Positions 20,101 to 29,146 of a DNA stretch of 64,000 bases are shown in pieces; positions within the stretch are counted from its first letter, which is position 1, and each line of letters opens with the position of its first letter. A program made the position numbers and the translations under genes. This stretch comes from Ignavibacteria bacterium (GTDB lineage Bacteria > Bacteroidota > Ignavibacteria > Kapaibacteriales > UBA4661): assembly GCA_014654705.1 (NCBI GenBank), contig JACVZY010000081.1, positions 124,001 through 188,000 on the forward strand, given 5' to 3'. The notes beneath the pieces are model-generated. The model saw only the letters and a program-made list of their open reading frames with translations. It did no database searches and was not told where the DNA came from.

Positions 20101-21335
20101 GCCGAGCAAGAATTAGTCTTCACCTCGAACCGCGCAAAGGTGAGCGAGGAATCGCGCGGCTGAAAGCGTAAGGTGAGCTGGCGGCTTTCGCCCGCTTGGA
20201 GCGTGAAATTGGTCGGCGTAACGGTGAAGGCAGCATTGGTACTGGTGGTGAGGATATTCGTCACGGTGAAGGGTGCATTTTCGGCACGAATGGTAATCAC
20301 GGTGTCGCGCACAGAGCCGGGCGGCACACCATAGAACCGCACCGAAAAAGGAGTAACGCTGAGACGCGCCACTGCTTGCTGCGGCACGTCGTAGTCTGCG
20401 GAGACCGCCAGCGAATCCGGCGACGTGCTGAGGCGAGCCGTGATGCTGCCCGTGCGGGTATCGCATACCGCCTCGCCGCGCCACGTGAACTCGCACGGCG
20501 TACGCCCCTGCGCAAGCTGTACGATTGCTTGATACACCTGCGTAATGCGGATGAAATCGTTCACATTCTCGAAGCATACGCCGCCCGTGCGCCGCGCAAT
20601 ATTTTTGATAAACGGCGGCGCGGGAAGCCCGACGGCAACGCAATAAATCTCGACCTTGTTTTGCACTGCCGCGCTGACGACAGCATTTTCGTCGCCGTCG
20701 CTCAGTCCGTCGGTCAGAAAGACCACCACGCGCTTATTGCGTCCATTGCGGGCAATCGGGATGCTGCCGGTGGGTTCGGTGAGCAAGCCGTTCATGTAGC
20801 TTGTACCGCCGCCCGCTTGGAAAGCCGCGATAGCGTTCAAAAGCGCATCACGTTGGGCGGTGAAGTCTTGATTGATGTAGCTTTCGTGGTCAAAGCTGGA
20901 AACTGCTGCTTCCGAAGGCGGCAGCGCGAGCGCCCGAACAAAGGCGGAAGAGGCTTGCTGCGCGAGTTGGAGATTGGAGTACTTACCGCGTCCGCCCGCC
21001 ATCGAACCGGAAATATCCAGCGTCAGCACGGCTGAAATGGGTTGCAATCCCGTCGGTGGCGGACAGGTAACGCCCGTAACGGTGCGGCTCACGCCGTTTT
21101 CCCGAAGAACAATATCTTGCGGAGAAATCGCATTCTGAATGGGTTTGCCGTCCGCACCAAAGGCAAAAAACCGTGCTTTCATGGTCGGAAACGACGAAGC
21201 ATCCACATCAAACACGGAAAGCGTTTGTGCGGGAAGCGAAAGGGAAGCAAGAATATATGCGGCTACCAGAGCGCACGTAAAGCGAAACATGAACGAGAAG
21301 AGCATAGAGAATTTCCCGAAAAAAAAGACGTACAT
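17115..21335 (-). CDS. T9SS-secreted protein: VWA domain, PNGGE Ig-like domain, WD40 propeller, ASPM-like repeats, C-terminal sorting domain
   Basis: LDISGSMAGG MIDAS; LRITSPNGGETFLAGADTVITW; WDVRTG WD repeats; ISPNPALGGFTVRYETK...GVYHVRLQAGEVVMVRRVVV. True start may be 21305 or 21290. Confidence 0.9.
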   Translation of the reverse strand: MYVFFFGKFSMLFSFMFRFTCALVAAYILASLSLPAQTLSVFDVDASSFPTMKARFFAFGADGKPIQNAISPQDIVLRENGVSRTVTGVTCPPPTGLQPISAVLTLDISGSMAGGRGKYSNLQLAQQASSAFVRALALPPSEAAVSSFDHESYINQDFTAQRDALLNAIAAFQAGGGTSYMNGLLTEPTGSIPIARNGRNKRVVVFLTDGLSDGDENAVVSAAVQNKVEIYCVAVGLPAPPFIKNIARRTGGVCFENVNDFIRITQVYQAIVQLAQGRTPCEFTWRGEAVCDTRTGSITARLSTSPDSLAVSADYDVPQQAVARLSVTPFSVRFYGVPPGSVRDTVITIRAENAPFTVTNILTTSTNAAFTVTPTNFTLQAGESRQLTLRFQPRDSSLTFARFEVKTNSCSALLYAAGGFPPVPVVQPTLRITSPNGGETFLAGADTVITWEGVLPTDTVRLQYSIDSGRTWRTITDSATGLRYAWRYVPNTPSEKCLMRVMSNTINIDVINLKGHKGDIASISFSFDGSKVVTTSRDKTAKIWDVRTGSELVSIIINSSTNPFFEPYWASFHPNGKQIVTSDDSEKGIKLWDIDSKTLLNSIDIRNYNSITNRLGGSRTIFFHNSGNNILVPSDSNAVVLDAISLQTIRTFKSPKGLGSATFSPDYKLVIGAGGTFVKIWNAETGAEIQTLNSPNSSLLTFASIDPQNSKIGIVTYSSNNASVIDIITGSTICSLSLKNFPSLIIGGATIFFNPEGTQVLVATDSRGAFIADAFTGEILKSYYSFPNIQTWISCATYSPDGNKIALAGALQGGFSDSTAKIITLPRYAQVSTSASVWSIVAPQLAVSTNSTTPIDMGAALVGAQKDSVVQAFVVNSTPYPVRVDSIRFEGAQASEFSLVSGVPPFTVAPGASQAVEFRFSPRSAGLRTATIVLVTQSQTVRTAIQGTGIQPSLTQSARLLDFGRVLVGTAKDTTFTAILRNTGAATLTLSAPRLGLPDAVQFSVQSFGAVGASGIASSHTLRPGDSAAITLRFAPTRLGRTSGQVQFRYAAQGASGSFAPLTLGLFGEGIMLPLTARPLVDMGSVVVSAFKDSTVQAFITNPNAQAVSLDAIRFENSQSLAEAQDFSCQTALPLRIPANSTVALTFRFRPSAVGRRTAQMVIGAETQTLTATIQGNGTETPVIRTAALQAPTLTSRVGGTVQIPIYLKNRTGPIPLGTTISATLGYYYALLRPLAPTPVGSVSGSQRLIPLSLTVGSPDENIPLTTLSFRAALAVQQTTPLTFSQLAANPAITLTPQSGEFRLVDAPPATFGAGTSFGTEREEQATARILDISPNPALGGFTVRYETKQAATISILNALGTVAAVFTASADGEWSVSTAGWAAGVYHVRLQAGEVVMVRRVVVMP

Positions 21336-21456
21336 TCAAGAGAGTGCATCTACTCTGCACTATGAGGCAAATATACTCAAGAAATCTGGAAAAGAGTAGC
21401 GTTAAAAGCAAGGGAAGTATTTGTAGGACGACCTAACGTCTTACTCATTTTGCGTC

Positions 21457-23667
21457 TTACTCATTCTGCGGTGTTTCCACAATCACGCGCACCGTGCGAG
21501 AGTAGAAGCGCCCTTCGGGCAAATCGTTGTTGTACAGCTCCAAACTGGATCCGTAGCCCATCACATTGGTCTTTTGCTGTTCCGCCGTGAAGCCCAGAGC
21601 CTGTGCCACGCCGAGCGCACGTTGCAGCGAGAGTTTGCGATTAAATTCTGCCTCGCCTGTGCGGTCGGTGAACCCATCTACGCGCACCGTAGAGCGCTCC
21701 GTGATGCGGGTACGCATGAGGTTCATCATTGGTTCTTGTTCGCTCGTAATCGTGCTTTTGGCAAAATCGAACAAGATGAGATTGAAGCGTTCCACCAGTT
21801 TCCCCGCAAAGTAGCTACTGGTTCTTGTTCGCTTGCTGTTTTTCTCTTCGGTGCGGGTTTCGAGTGGGATTGCTGCTGTGGCCGAACGGTATAAATTACC
21901 GTCCGCATCAATGCAGGAAAATGAGTATTCAAGCGGCTCGACGGCTTGCCCTTGCTGTACGGATTCATCCAGATGCAACGCTGCCAGTTCACGCTCGTCC
22001 ATGCGCCAGTCTTGCACTTCTGCCAGCGCACCTGTACCGCGAAGTTCCTTGACAATCGTTCCCGACTGACGAACCACGATTTTCCACGACCGCACCGAAT
22101 CAATGTTTGCCACGCTTAGACGAAAGCGCACACTTGGCGGCGACACGCGACGCACGGTATCAATGAGCGTTATATTTGCCAAAATTTCCGGCGTGTCCGA
22201 GCGTAGTTCCACGCGGCGATTTTCGGCTTGTTTGTCGGCATCACTGAGCGGAATGGACGGGGTGGTGGGGGCAGTGGTGTTGTCCACGAGCTTTAACTGC
22301 GTGGCGGGAATTTGCCAGACATCCCGCAAATACCGCATGACAACTTGTGCGCGTGCTTTGGCAACATCTGCTTTGTCGCGCTCTGCCGTAAAGCCGTCGG
22401 TGCAGCCGTGAATACTCAGCACCGCTTTAGGCAAACGCCGGAGCCGCTCACCAACTACGTTCAGAACGTTGTAGTACGAATGTTCTTTCGGTGTAAGTTC
22501 GTAGGCAGAGGAGAGTTTGGACTCGCGGAATGTTTTTGTTTCCTCACGTGTGAGCGTGGAGTAGCGCTCCGAAAGGGCAGTAGCACCGATGCCGTCAAAA
22601 AATATGTACGGTAGCAGTGGAAAAACACTCCGCGAAATCGTCTGCTGAACGCGCAGAATCACGCTCGGTTGCTCTTCATTTATGCCGATAGTATTCCCTA
22701 CTGCCTGCTCCGATACTGGCAAGCCGAAGGCTTTCACAGCAAGCACAGGAGAGGGCTTTGCGGTGTCCACGGGCGGCGGTGGGGGCGGCAGTGGCGGCTT
22801 GGGCAATGGTAACGAAACGGCAACACCACCGCGAATCTGTTGCACTGTCCATTGCGTTTGGCTATTAATTTCGCTTGCTGCCACAAGCCCCGTAAATCCA
22901 AACGAGTACGTGATTTCGGGAGTAATTCGCACGCGCTCAGTAATATCAATGTCGTAACCGATGCCGCCAGAGAGCGCCAACTGGAGCGATTGTGCGCTCG
23001 GTAGAGCAAATGAGCTTACATTGCGCTCTTTGACAATTTTGGTAGGGTCAAAACTAATACTCGCATCGGTGAGCAAGCGTTCCTGCTGCGTTATCGTCGT
23101 CGGCATCATAAGCGAAGTCCGAATGCCAGCCGAAAGATGCAAGCCCCCAAGAATCGTATATTTTGCCAGAGCATCAATGCCAAGCATCGGAATTTGCGCT
23201 GCCATACCAAACTCAACCGGAGCAAGAATACTGCTTGCGGGGGCATTTGCCGATTGCGGAAGCCCAAAGCGTACGTCTTGCCGAGTGGTGAGAAGTGCGT
23301 CGTACCGCGAGTACGAAGCCCGCGCAAGAAGTGCCAGTTGCCCCGTGAGAGGTATTTCAAGCAAAACGCCCGCCGTAAAGCCTATTCCCGAACCATTCTG
23401 AAAGTTTGGTGGACGAGGAGTTTTGTCGTTGTCGGGGTTTGGTATCCAAATTGGGAACAATACAAATTCAGGAAAATTGGCGGTATGCCGATTCAAATTG
23501 GCTCCGCCAAAAGCACCAACTCGTAGTAAAGGCTCATCCGAACGAAGTTGTGCAGAGAGTGTGCCATTGGCAAAAGTGAACAGAACAAAGAAGAGAAACA
23601 GTCCGAACATCCTGCTCCATTTACTTTGAGGGCTTCGTTGTCCGTTGGTAGTACGTGAAGTTTTCAT
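21457..23667 (-). CDS. Outer-membrane protein with two OmpA-like domains (paralog of 14595..16871)
   Basis: DGFTDRTGEAEFNRKLSLQRALGVAQAL; internal Met MKTSRTTNGQ... followed by hydrophobic leader; the ORF-track start (23697) uses TTG. Confidence 0.87.
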   Translation of the reverse strand: MKTSRTTNGQRSPQSKWSRMFGLFLFFVLFTFANGTLSAQLRSDEPLLRVGAFGGANLNRHTANFPEFVLFPIWIPNPDNDKTPRPPNFQNGSGIGFTAGVLLEIPLTGQLALLARASYSRYDALLTTRQDVRFGLPQSANAPASSILAPVEFGMAAQIPMLGIDALAKYTILGGLHLSAGIRTSLMMPTTITQQERLLTDASISFDPTKIVKERNVSSFALPSAQSLQLALSGGIGYDIDITERVRITPEITYSFGFTGLVAASEINSQTQWTVQQIRGGVAVSLPLPKPPLPPPPPPVDTAKPSPVLAVKAFGLPVSEQAVGNTIGINEEQPSVILRVQQTISRSVFPLLPYIFFDGIGATALSERYSTLTREETKTFRESKLSSAYELTPKEHSYYNVLNVVGERLRRLPKAVLSIHGCTDGFTAERDKADVAKARAQVVMRYLRDVWQIPATQLKLVDNTTAPTTPSIPLSDADKQAENRRVELRSDTPEILANITLIDTVRRVSPPSVRFRLSVANIDSVRSWKIVVRQSGTIVKELRGTGALAEVQDWRMDERELAALHLDESVQQGQAVEPLEYSFSCIDADGNLYRSATAAIPLETRTEEKNSKRTRTSSYFAGKLVERFNLILFDFAKSTITSEQEPMMNLMRTRITERSTVRVDGFTDRTGEAEFNRKLSLQRALGVAQALGFTAEQQKTNVMGYGSSLELYNNDLPEGRFYSRTVRVIVETPQNE

Positions 23668-23681
23668 GGAATCAATAAAAA

Positions 23682-25997
23682 AAGAATCAAGGATCAATGG
23701 AAAATAGTAATGATAGTGGTTATGGTCTGGCTGGCGGTGCGAAGTTCCAGCGCATAGACGCCCGAAGCAAGGTCAGCCGTGTTCAGTCGGAGCGCCTGCT
23801 CGCCTTGCGGGACTTCACCCTCGAACAACAATCGCCGATGCCCCAGCATATCCACCACCTGTACCACCACGCCCGTCGCTTCCTTCACTCGCAACTGCAC
23901 ACTCACGTCCGCCGTACTCGGATTCGGCGCTACCGCAATGACCTGTACCCGCGGTGTGTACAGCAACCGTACGCCACCACCGGCGTAGTTCAAGCCCAAT
24001 ACTCGGTAGTGTGTCGGTACCGATGCCGCCAGAGCCACCCCACCGACAACCGCGGAATCCACCCGCACGGTCGTGGTGGTCGCATTGCCCAATAAACCAC
24101 GCAGACGAAGACGCAGCAATGCCGCCTTGCTGTCCTCCGACGGTATCAGCGTGCGGTAGGTCAACCACACACTATCCTGCTTTCGCTCCACGCCTGATGC
24201 TAACGGCGATAACACCTCCACCAGCGTCGCATTGCCAATCTTCACCCGCACCACGGCTTCCATCCCACGCTCCACGCCCTTCCGATTCGTGAGCATGATG
24301 GGCAGCTCCGCTTCGTCATTCGAGGCAAGCCTCACCGTGTCCGGCAGTGTCACCACGCCCGCGACTACCCGCGCTTGAAGCGGCAGCAGGAGCACTCGTC
24401 CGCAGGAGTCCGCCACGCGGAGTGTGTCCCGCTCCACACCGCCCATGCCACCCGCAAAGCTCACCCGTGCTTGTGTCTGGCTGTTGCCCGGGAGCGGGTT
24501 CATTCCCAACGAGTCCACCACAAACACCCCCGCACGGAGCGGTAAACGAAAACCCTGCGCTATCGTGCCCGTGTTGACGATGCTCACCGTGCGGCTTGCA
24601 GGCGTGTTGGCAGTGAAGCCACCAAAGTCAACCGCCGATGGAATCGCCTGTAAGCCCGAGGAATCCTTTCGTACGGTGATAGCAACGATAGCTTCCGGCA
24701 TATTGGCGGCATTCGAGCGAATACGCACACGCGCCGTGAAGAGACCTGTTTGTGCCGTTCGTGCAGTGATGACGATACTGTCCCGTCCCGTCCGAGCGCT
24801 TAGGGTCATCATTCTGTTTTGTGGCGAGAAGATGGTCACGATACCGTTCGGATTGTCGAGAACATCAATACTGCTCACCACCACATCATCCGTGCCGATG
24901 CTGGCAAGCCGAATGGTGAGCGTGGTGGTGTTCTCGCAGAGCAAGCGCGAGGATACATCCGCTACCTGCGCCAAGCGCGGCTCCTTGCGGACTTCGCCAA
25001 CGACTGTCAGTGCGAGCGGGCGACTACACGCGGGCGCAAGTGTGGAAGCGCCCTGAAGCGGAACGAGGCGCTCGGCTGCAAATCCTGCTACACCACCACT
25101 GAAGCGCACCACCATGCTTGAACTTCCCTGCGGTGGGGTGATGACCGACTCAATGCGTTCAATACTGAAGGTCGTGTCGATGCGGAATGGCAAGGGTGCT
25201 TGCGGCGTCACGGAATTCGTCCACGTAAGCGGCACGGTTCCGGTGTTTCGTATCGTCAGGGTATCGAAGAGCGGCGTGTACTCTTCCACCGTTGTCAGGC
25301 GGCGGGGTGGTCGGGTGAGCAGAAAACCGACGGAATCTTTCCGCCCAATCAAGACCACCCGAATCTCGCCCGCGCGTGCGCTTGCGGTGTCATTCGTTTT
25401 CAGCACGAGCGTTGCGGTACGAGTACCCGTATCAAGCGCTTGAAAGAGGAAGTCCAGTTGGGTGATTGCTTGTGGCTTCAGTGTCAATGCGCCTAAGCGT
25501 ATCGAATCTTTCGGGAAGTCAAACTTATTCTCGCCTTCGACGGCAAACGCATTTATCCGTAAATCAGCATCGCCGTCGTTGGAAATGGTAATTGTGCTTT
25601 GGGTCTGGCTTGCGCACGACAGTGAAGCAAGGCGAACCGTATCGGGAATCACGATTCGTGGCTGGGGGTCGAGAACGCGGGCGGTGAGGTCGAAACGGGT
25701 TTGTGTGCTACAGGGATCATTCATCGGTATATTCAGTCTTGCCGCAACGGGCATTGCCTCGCGTCTTCCGAGAAAGCGCACCGTAGCTGTCGCGGAAGTT
25801 CCGGCAGGAACGGGATTGGGTTCGACGCGCTCAAGGATGAAATCGTCGGTCAAGGCTCGGGGGAGTGTCCACCGATAGGGCTCGGTGCCGTGGTTGACAA
25901 AGGTTACCGTCCGCGCTCGGCTTGCACCAAAGCTCACGTTCCCGAAGTCCAGTGCGGGCGGTTGCCAGGAGTATTGGAAGACGGTCTTTTGTCCGCG
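23682..25997 (-). repeat. 2316-bp identical repeat, copy 2
   Basis: See 9243..11558. Confidence 0.9.
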
Positions 25998-28900
25998 AAG
26001 CACAATTGAGCGCTGCGTGTTCCGCAGATCGTCTGAGTTCAGTACCACCACGCTTTCGGTCAGACCGCCCGAAGAAGGAATAAAAGTCAGAGGTAGGAAC
26101 AGTGTGTCAAATGGCTGTACGATGAGCACCATTCCTCGTGTGAACGTCGTTTTGAATACATCGCTCAATACACCCACATTGAAGATTTGAAGCGGCTTGC
26201 CACCTGTATTCCGCACACGGAGCGTGGCTACGCTACTTGTTTCACAAATCAAACGTCCGAAACTTAGCAGTGAATCTACTTCCATACGCGGAAAATTTGG
26301 AATCACCTCTGCCGTTACGATGAGTTGATGTAGCCCTGTGCCGCACCGCAGCACCGTTGCCGAATCACCAAAAATACCTTCTTTGTCCGTACGCAAGAAC
26401 GTTACGTAAAACCGCCCGCTGTCGCCGGGGCTAACCATTGCGGGCGATAGGCTATCCACACGAAAGCGTCCTGCCGCGCTTTGGAACTGCTGTCCACCCG
26501 TCATTTGTCCGCCTTGTTGCAGGGGCGAGGTTTGGGTGAGCATTTGCCCATCCCAGTAAAGCGGTACAGTGCTGAGGTTGCGGAAGGACACACTCCCGCT
26601 CGTGATAGAATTTTGTAGAACACGTGAAAAGTTCAGGCGCACCGAAGGTGTGGCAAGAGCCAGTGTATCCTTCCGACCGTAGAGTGTGATAGTTTCCAGT
26701 TCCACGCCGCTTGTATCAGTGAAGGTCATTTGTGCCACACGGTCGCCGAAGTCGCTTGGCGTGAAGCGGACTTCTAATCGCTTTTCGTACTTGATCGTGG
26801 TCATAGTCAGCGTCGTGATGGTATCTACTGGAGCACCATCCACCGAAATCAGTGAAAAATCCGAGGCATTTGCGCCCGTAATGGTCGGGATATTGATAAC
26901 CATCGTCTTTGAAGTCGTATTGGAAACAGGGAAGGTCACTGAACTGGAAGCTGGACCGCACTGCACCGTCGGGAAGGAAACATTTGCCACACGCAGCGCA
27001 CCGCGCGGGAGAATGGTAAAGACTGAATCCGACCTGTCTTCTTGGCAGGGGATTTGGTCAATGTTCACGCTGGCGATGAGCGCCGTACCGTCGTAGGTGA
27101 TTGAACCAAAACCGGAATCAATCTGAAACTGTCCGTTAGCAAATGATGACGAAGCGTATCGACGCTGCGCGTACTTTAGAGGACTAAAAAGCAGGAGACG
27201 TTTTCCGTCGGCGCTCCATTGGGGGGTGGTATTGAAAAATGAGCGTCTGGGTTCATCCGCAGTTCCATCAGGAAATGGCAGACGAAATGTTTGTAGCAAG
27301 CAACCTGTTTGTGAATCCCATATTCCGACCGTGTTCAAAAAATTATCTTGCCGAATACTATTGCTTCGTAATTGCCAAAGAAAACCAGTGACAAAGCGAC
27401 CATCAGGACTCCATGCAAATGTGGAGTTGGAAGCCGAACCGCTTCCGGTTCCATTTCCATAACCTCCCCAGCCATAGCCTCCCCAGCCATAACCCCAGTA
27501 ATCGCCATTAGTTATTCTATTACGCAAAGCAGGCTGCACAACTCCGGTATAGACATCGGCAATATAGCTTGTTGGAGCTACACCTCTTTGCCCAAATCCC
27601 CCCAGAATCCATTGCTGCTCCATATAATCCCCAAAGAGAATCCGGCGACTATCGGGACTCCATTGAGTGTTATTGTACCAACCATAATTATACCGAGAAA
27701 GGGCTATGCGCTGGATAGGCTGCCCATTGAGTGCGCTGATGATGTTTACTCCAGTTCCACCATTATTCGTTTGGTAGTCGTATATGGCAAGCAATGAATC
27801 ATTTGGTGACCATGTTGAACCATTGCCACCGTAGCCACCACCCCAATTACTCCAATAGTACACACCTCCCGACAAGGTAGGAAGAGTTACGAGAATCGAA
27901 TTATCGCGAGTGCTACGAATAACTTGGCTGCCAGGGTTACAATAAGTGCTATCATTGGTAAATGTTAAACGGCGTTCACCATCGTTGCTGATATTTCCTC
28001 CTCCTCCTCCGTACCCCCACCCGCCGTAATTACATCCAGTACTATTGAAAACAAAAAAACCTATGCGAAAAGGAGTATTAGCAAGCGCTCCGCTAGCAAC
28101 ACTGAAGCGCATCATCATAGTTTTCATCGTATCAAGGTACCCCGTGTTAGTGGCAGGGTAAAAAAATCGGTGTTGAACCGTTGCCAGAATTTCCTGCCCT
28201 TGTGCTGCCCATTGCATAGCGACACATCGTGTGGCATTACCTTGCGTCGGTACGGTGATGCTGCGAACAAGCGTACCTGTTTGCGCATCAAAGACTCCGA
28301 AGGCTGTATCAGAAATCTGCGATAGAAGCAAGCGTCCGTCGGGACTCCAGCGCCCTTGACCAGAACCGCCCCAGCCGTTGCCCCAGCCACCACCCCAACC
28401 ATACCAACCCCAATAACTGTTTCGAGTATAGTTTATACTATCAATAATATACGGCGGTAGGGTGTAGAGTATCGCGCCAGTCTTGCCATCACGCACTTCA
28501 AAATTGGTTTGCCGCCAACCTAAGTAACTTGTACTGCTCCCAATCTGCTGGGAGAAGGAGGTAACAAGAATCTTTGTGCCGTCGGAGCTAAAACTCGCCG
28601 ATTCACCGCCCCAATAGTTACTATTATACTGAGATTGCGAACGCGGTACCTGAAACTGCACGAGCGACCGATTGACGCTTTCAGTAGAATCTGCCGCCAG
28701 TCCCGTCGCAAGAATCAAGCACGAATCGCTTGGCTCGTTTGGAATGGGCTTCCAGAGATACTCACCGCCCAGCGCTTTGTCGGTAATGAGTTTCCACGAC
28801 CTACCGTTATCAATACTGTATTCCAAGCGCACCGGACGCGCAGAATCTATACCCGTCCACTTGATGGTGTACTGGGAGCCAGATTGCAAACGCTCCTTGC

Positions 28901-29030
28901 CGTTAGGCTGAAGAAGGCGTAATTGCTTGCTTGCAGGCAAGGTCTGCCCGAAGGAAGTTATTGGAAACACGGTTAAATTGGCAAGGAAACAAGCGCATAC
29001 CAGCCAGAATGTGTATTGGTAATGATTCAT
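23694..29030 (-). CDS. Giant T9SS-secreted propeller/choice-of-anchor D protein (paralog of 9255..14552)
   Basis: Same architecture; long C-terminal part identical to 9255..14552; W/G/Y-rich inserts in the propeller. Confidence 0.9.
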   Translation of the reverse strand: MNHYQYTFWLVCACFLANLTVFPITSFGQTLPASKQLRLLQPNGKERLQSGSQYTIKWTGIDSARPVRLEYSIDNGRSWKLITDKALGGEYLWKPIPNEPSDSCLILATGLAADSTESVNRSLVQFQVPRSQSQYNSNYWGGESASFSSDGTKILVTSFSQQIGSSTSYLGWRQTNFEVRDGKTGAILYTLPPYIIDSINYTRNSYWGWYGWGGGWGNGWGGSGQGRWSPDGRLLLSQISDTAFGVFDAQTGTLVRSITVPTQGNATRCVAMQWAAQGQEILATVQHRFFYPATNTGYLDTMKTMMMRFSVASGALANTPFRIGFFVFNSTGCNYGGWGYGGGGGNISNDGERRLTFTNDSTYCNPGSQVIRSTRDNSILVTLPTLSGGVYYWSNWGGGYGGNGSTWSPNDSLLAIYDYQTNNGGTGVNIISALNGQPIQRIALSRYNYGWYNNTQWSPDSRRILFGDYMEQQWILGGFGQRGVAPTSYIADVYTGVVQPALRNRITNGDYWGYGWGGYGWGGYGNGTGSGSASNSTFAWSPDGRFVTGFLWQLRSNSIRQDNFLNTVGIWDSQTGCLLQTFRLPFPDGTADEPRRSFFNTTPQWSADGKRLLLFSPLKYAQRRYASSSFANGQFQIDSGFGSITYDGTALIASVNIDQIPCQEDRSDSVFTILPRGALRVANVSFPTVQCGPASSSVTFPVSNTTSKTMVINIPTITGANASDFSLISVDGAPVDTITTLTMTTIKYEKRLEVRFTPSDFGDRVAQMTFTDTSGVELETITLYGRKDTLALATPSVRLNFSRVLQNSITSGSVSFRNLSTVPLYWDGQMLTQTSPLQQGGQMTGGQQFQSAAGRFRVDSLSPAMVSPGDSGRFYVTFLRTDKEGIFGDSATVLRCGTGLHQLIVTAEVIPNFPRMEVDSLLSFGRLICETSSVATLRVRNTGGKPLQIFNVGVLSDVFKTTFTRGMVLIVQPFDTLFLPLTFIPSSGGLTESVVVLNSDDLRNTQRSIVLRGQKTVFQYSWQPPALDFGNVSFGASRARTVTFVNHGTEPYRWTLPRALTDDFILERVEPNPVPAGTSATATVRFLGRREAMPVAARLNIPMNDPCSTQTRFDLTARVLDPQPRIVIPDTVRLASLSCASQTQSTITISNDGDADLRINAFAVEGENKFDFPKDSIRLGALTLKPQAITQLDFLFQALDTGTRTATLVLKTNDTASARAGEIRVVLIGRKDSVGFLLTRPPRRLTTVEEYTPLFDTLTIRNTGTVPLTWTNSVTPQAPLPFRIDTTFSIERIESVITPPQGSSSMVVRFSGGVAGFAAERLVPLQGASTLAPACSRPLALTVVGEVRKEPRLAQVADVSSRLLCENTTTLTIRLASIGTDDVVVSSIDVLDNPNGIVTIFSPQNRMMTLSARTGRDSIVITARTAQTGLFTARVRIRSNAANMPEAIVAITVRKDSSGLQAIPSAVDFGGFTANTPASRTVSIVNTGTIAQGFRLPLRAGVFVVDSLGMNPLPGNSQTQARVSFAGGMGGVERDTLRVADSCGRVLLLPLQARVVAGVVTLPDTVRLASNDEAELPIMLTNRKGVERGMEAVVRVKIGNATLVEVLSPLASGVERKQDSVWLTYRTLIPSEDSKAALLRLRLRGLLGNATTTTVRVDSAVVGGVALAASVPTHYRVLGLNYAGGGVRLLYTPRVQVIAVAPNPSTADVSVQLRVKEATGVVVQVVDMLGHRRLLFEGEVPQGEQALRLNTADLASGVYALELRTASQTITTIITIFH

Positions 29031-29146
29031 ACATGACCCGACAACGTAGAATTAAAACTGTATCTGCATCTACTAATAACCCATAAACCCGCACAATGTT
29101 ACGCTAAAAAATAGAAAAACCCAAATAATTCCCCAAAGGTAAGGCA

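Noticed and set aside
18018-21035. Plus-strand ORFs 18018..18884 and 20196..21035 (R/A/C/H-rich)
   Set aside because: Shadow ORFs of the VWA giant; no start context or domain.
23667-23697. TTG start giving a 4-bp overlap of OmpA-746 with the giant gene
   Set aside because: The upstream extension MILDSFFIDS is encoded by the heptamer/poly-T repeat; ATG 23667 is followed by a proper signal peptide.
9243-25997. Identical 2.3 kb tracts as pure assembly error
   Set aside because: Not excluded, but flanks differ on both sides and the 3' heptamer count differs, so two real copies are more likely; long reads would settle it.
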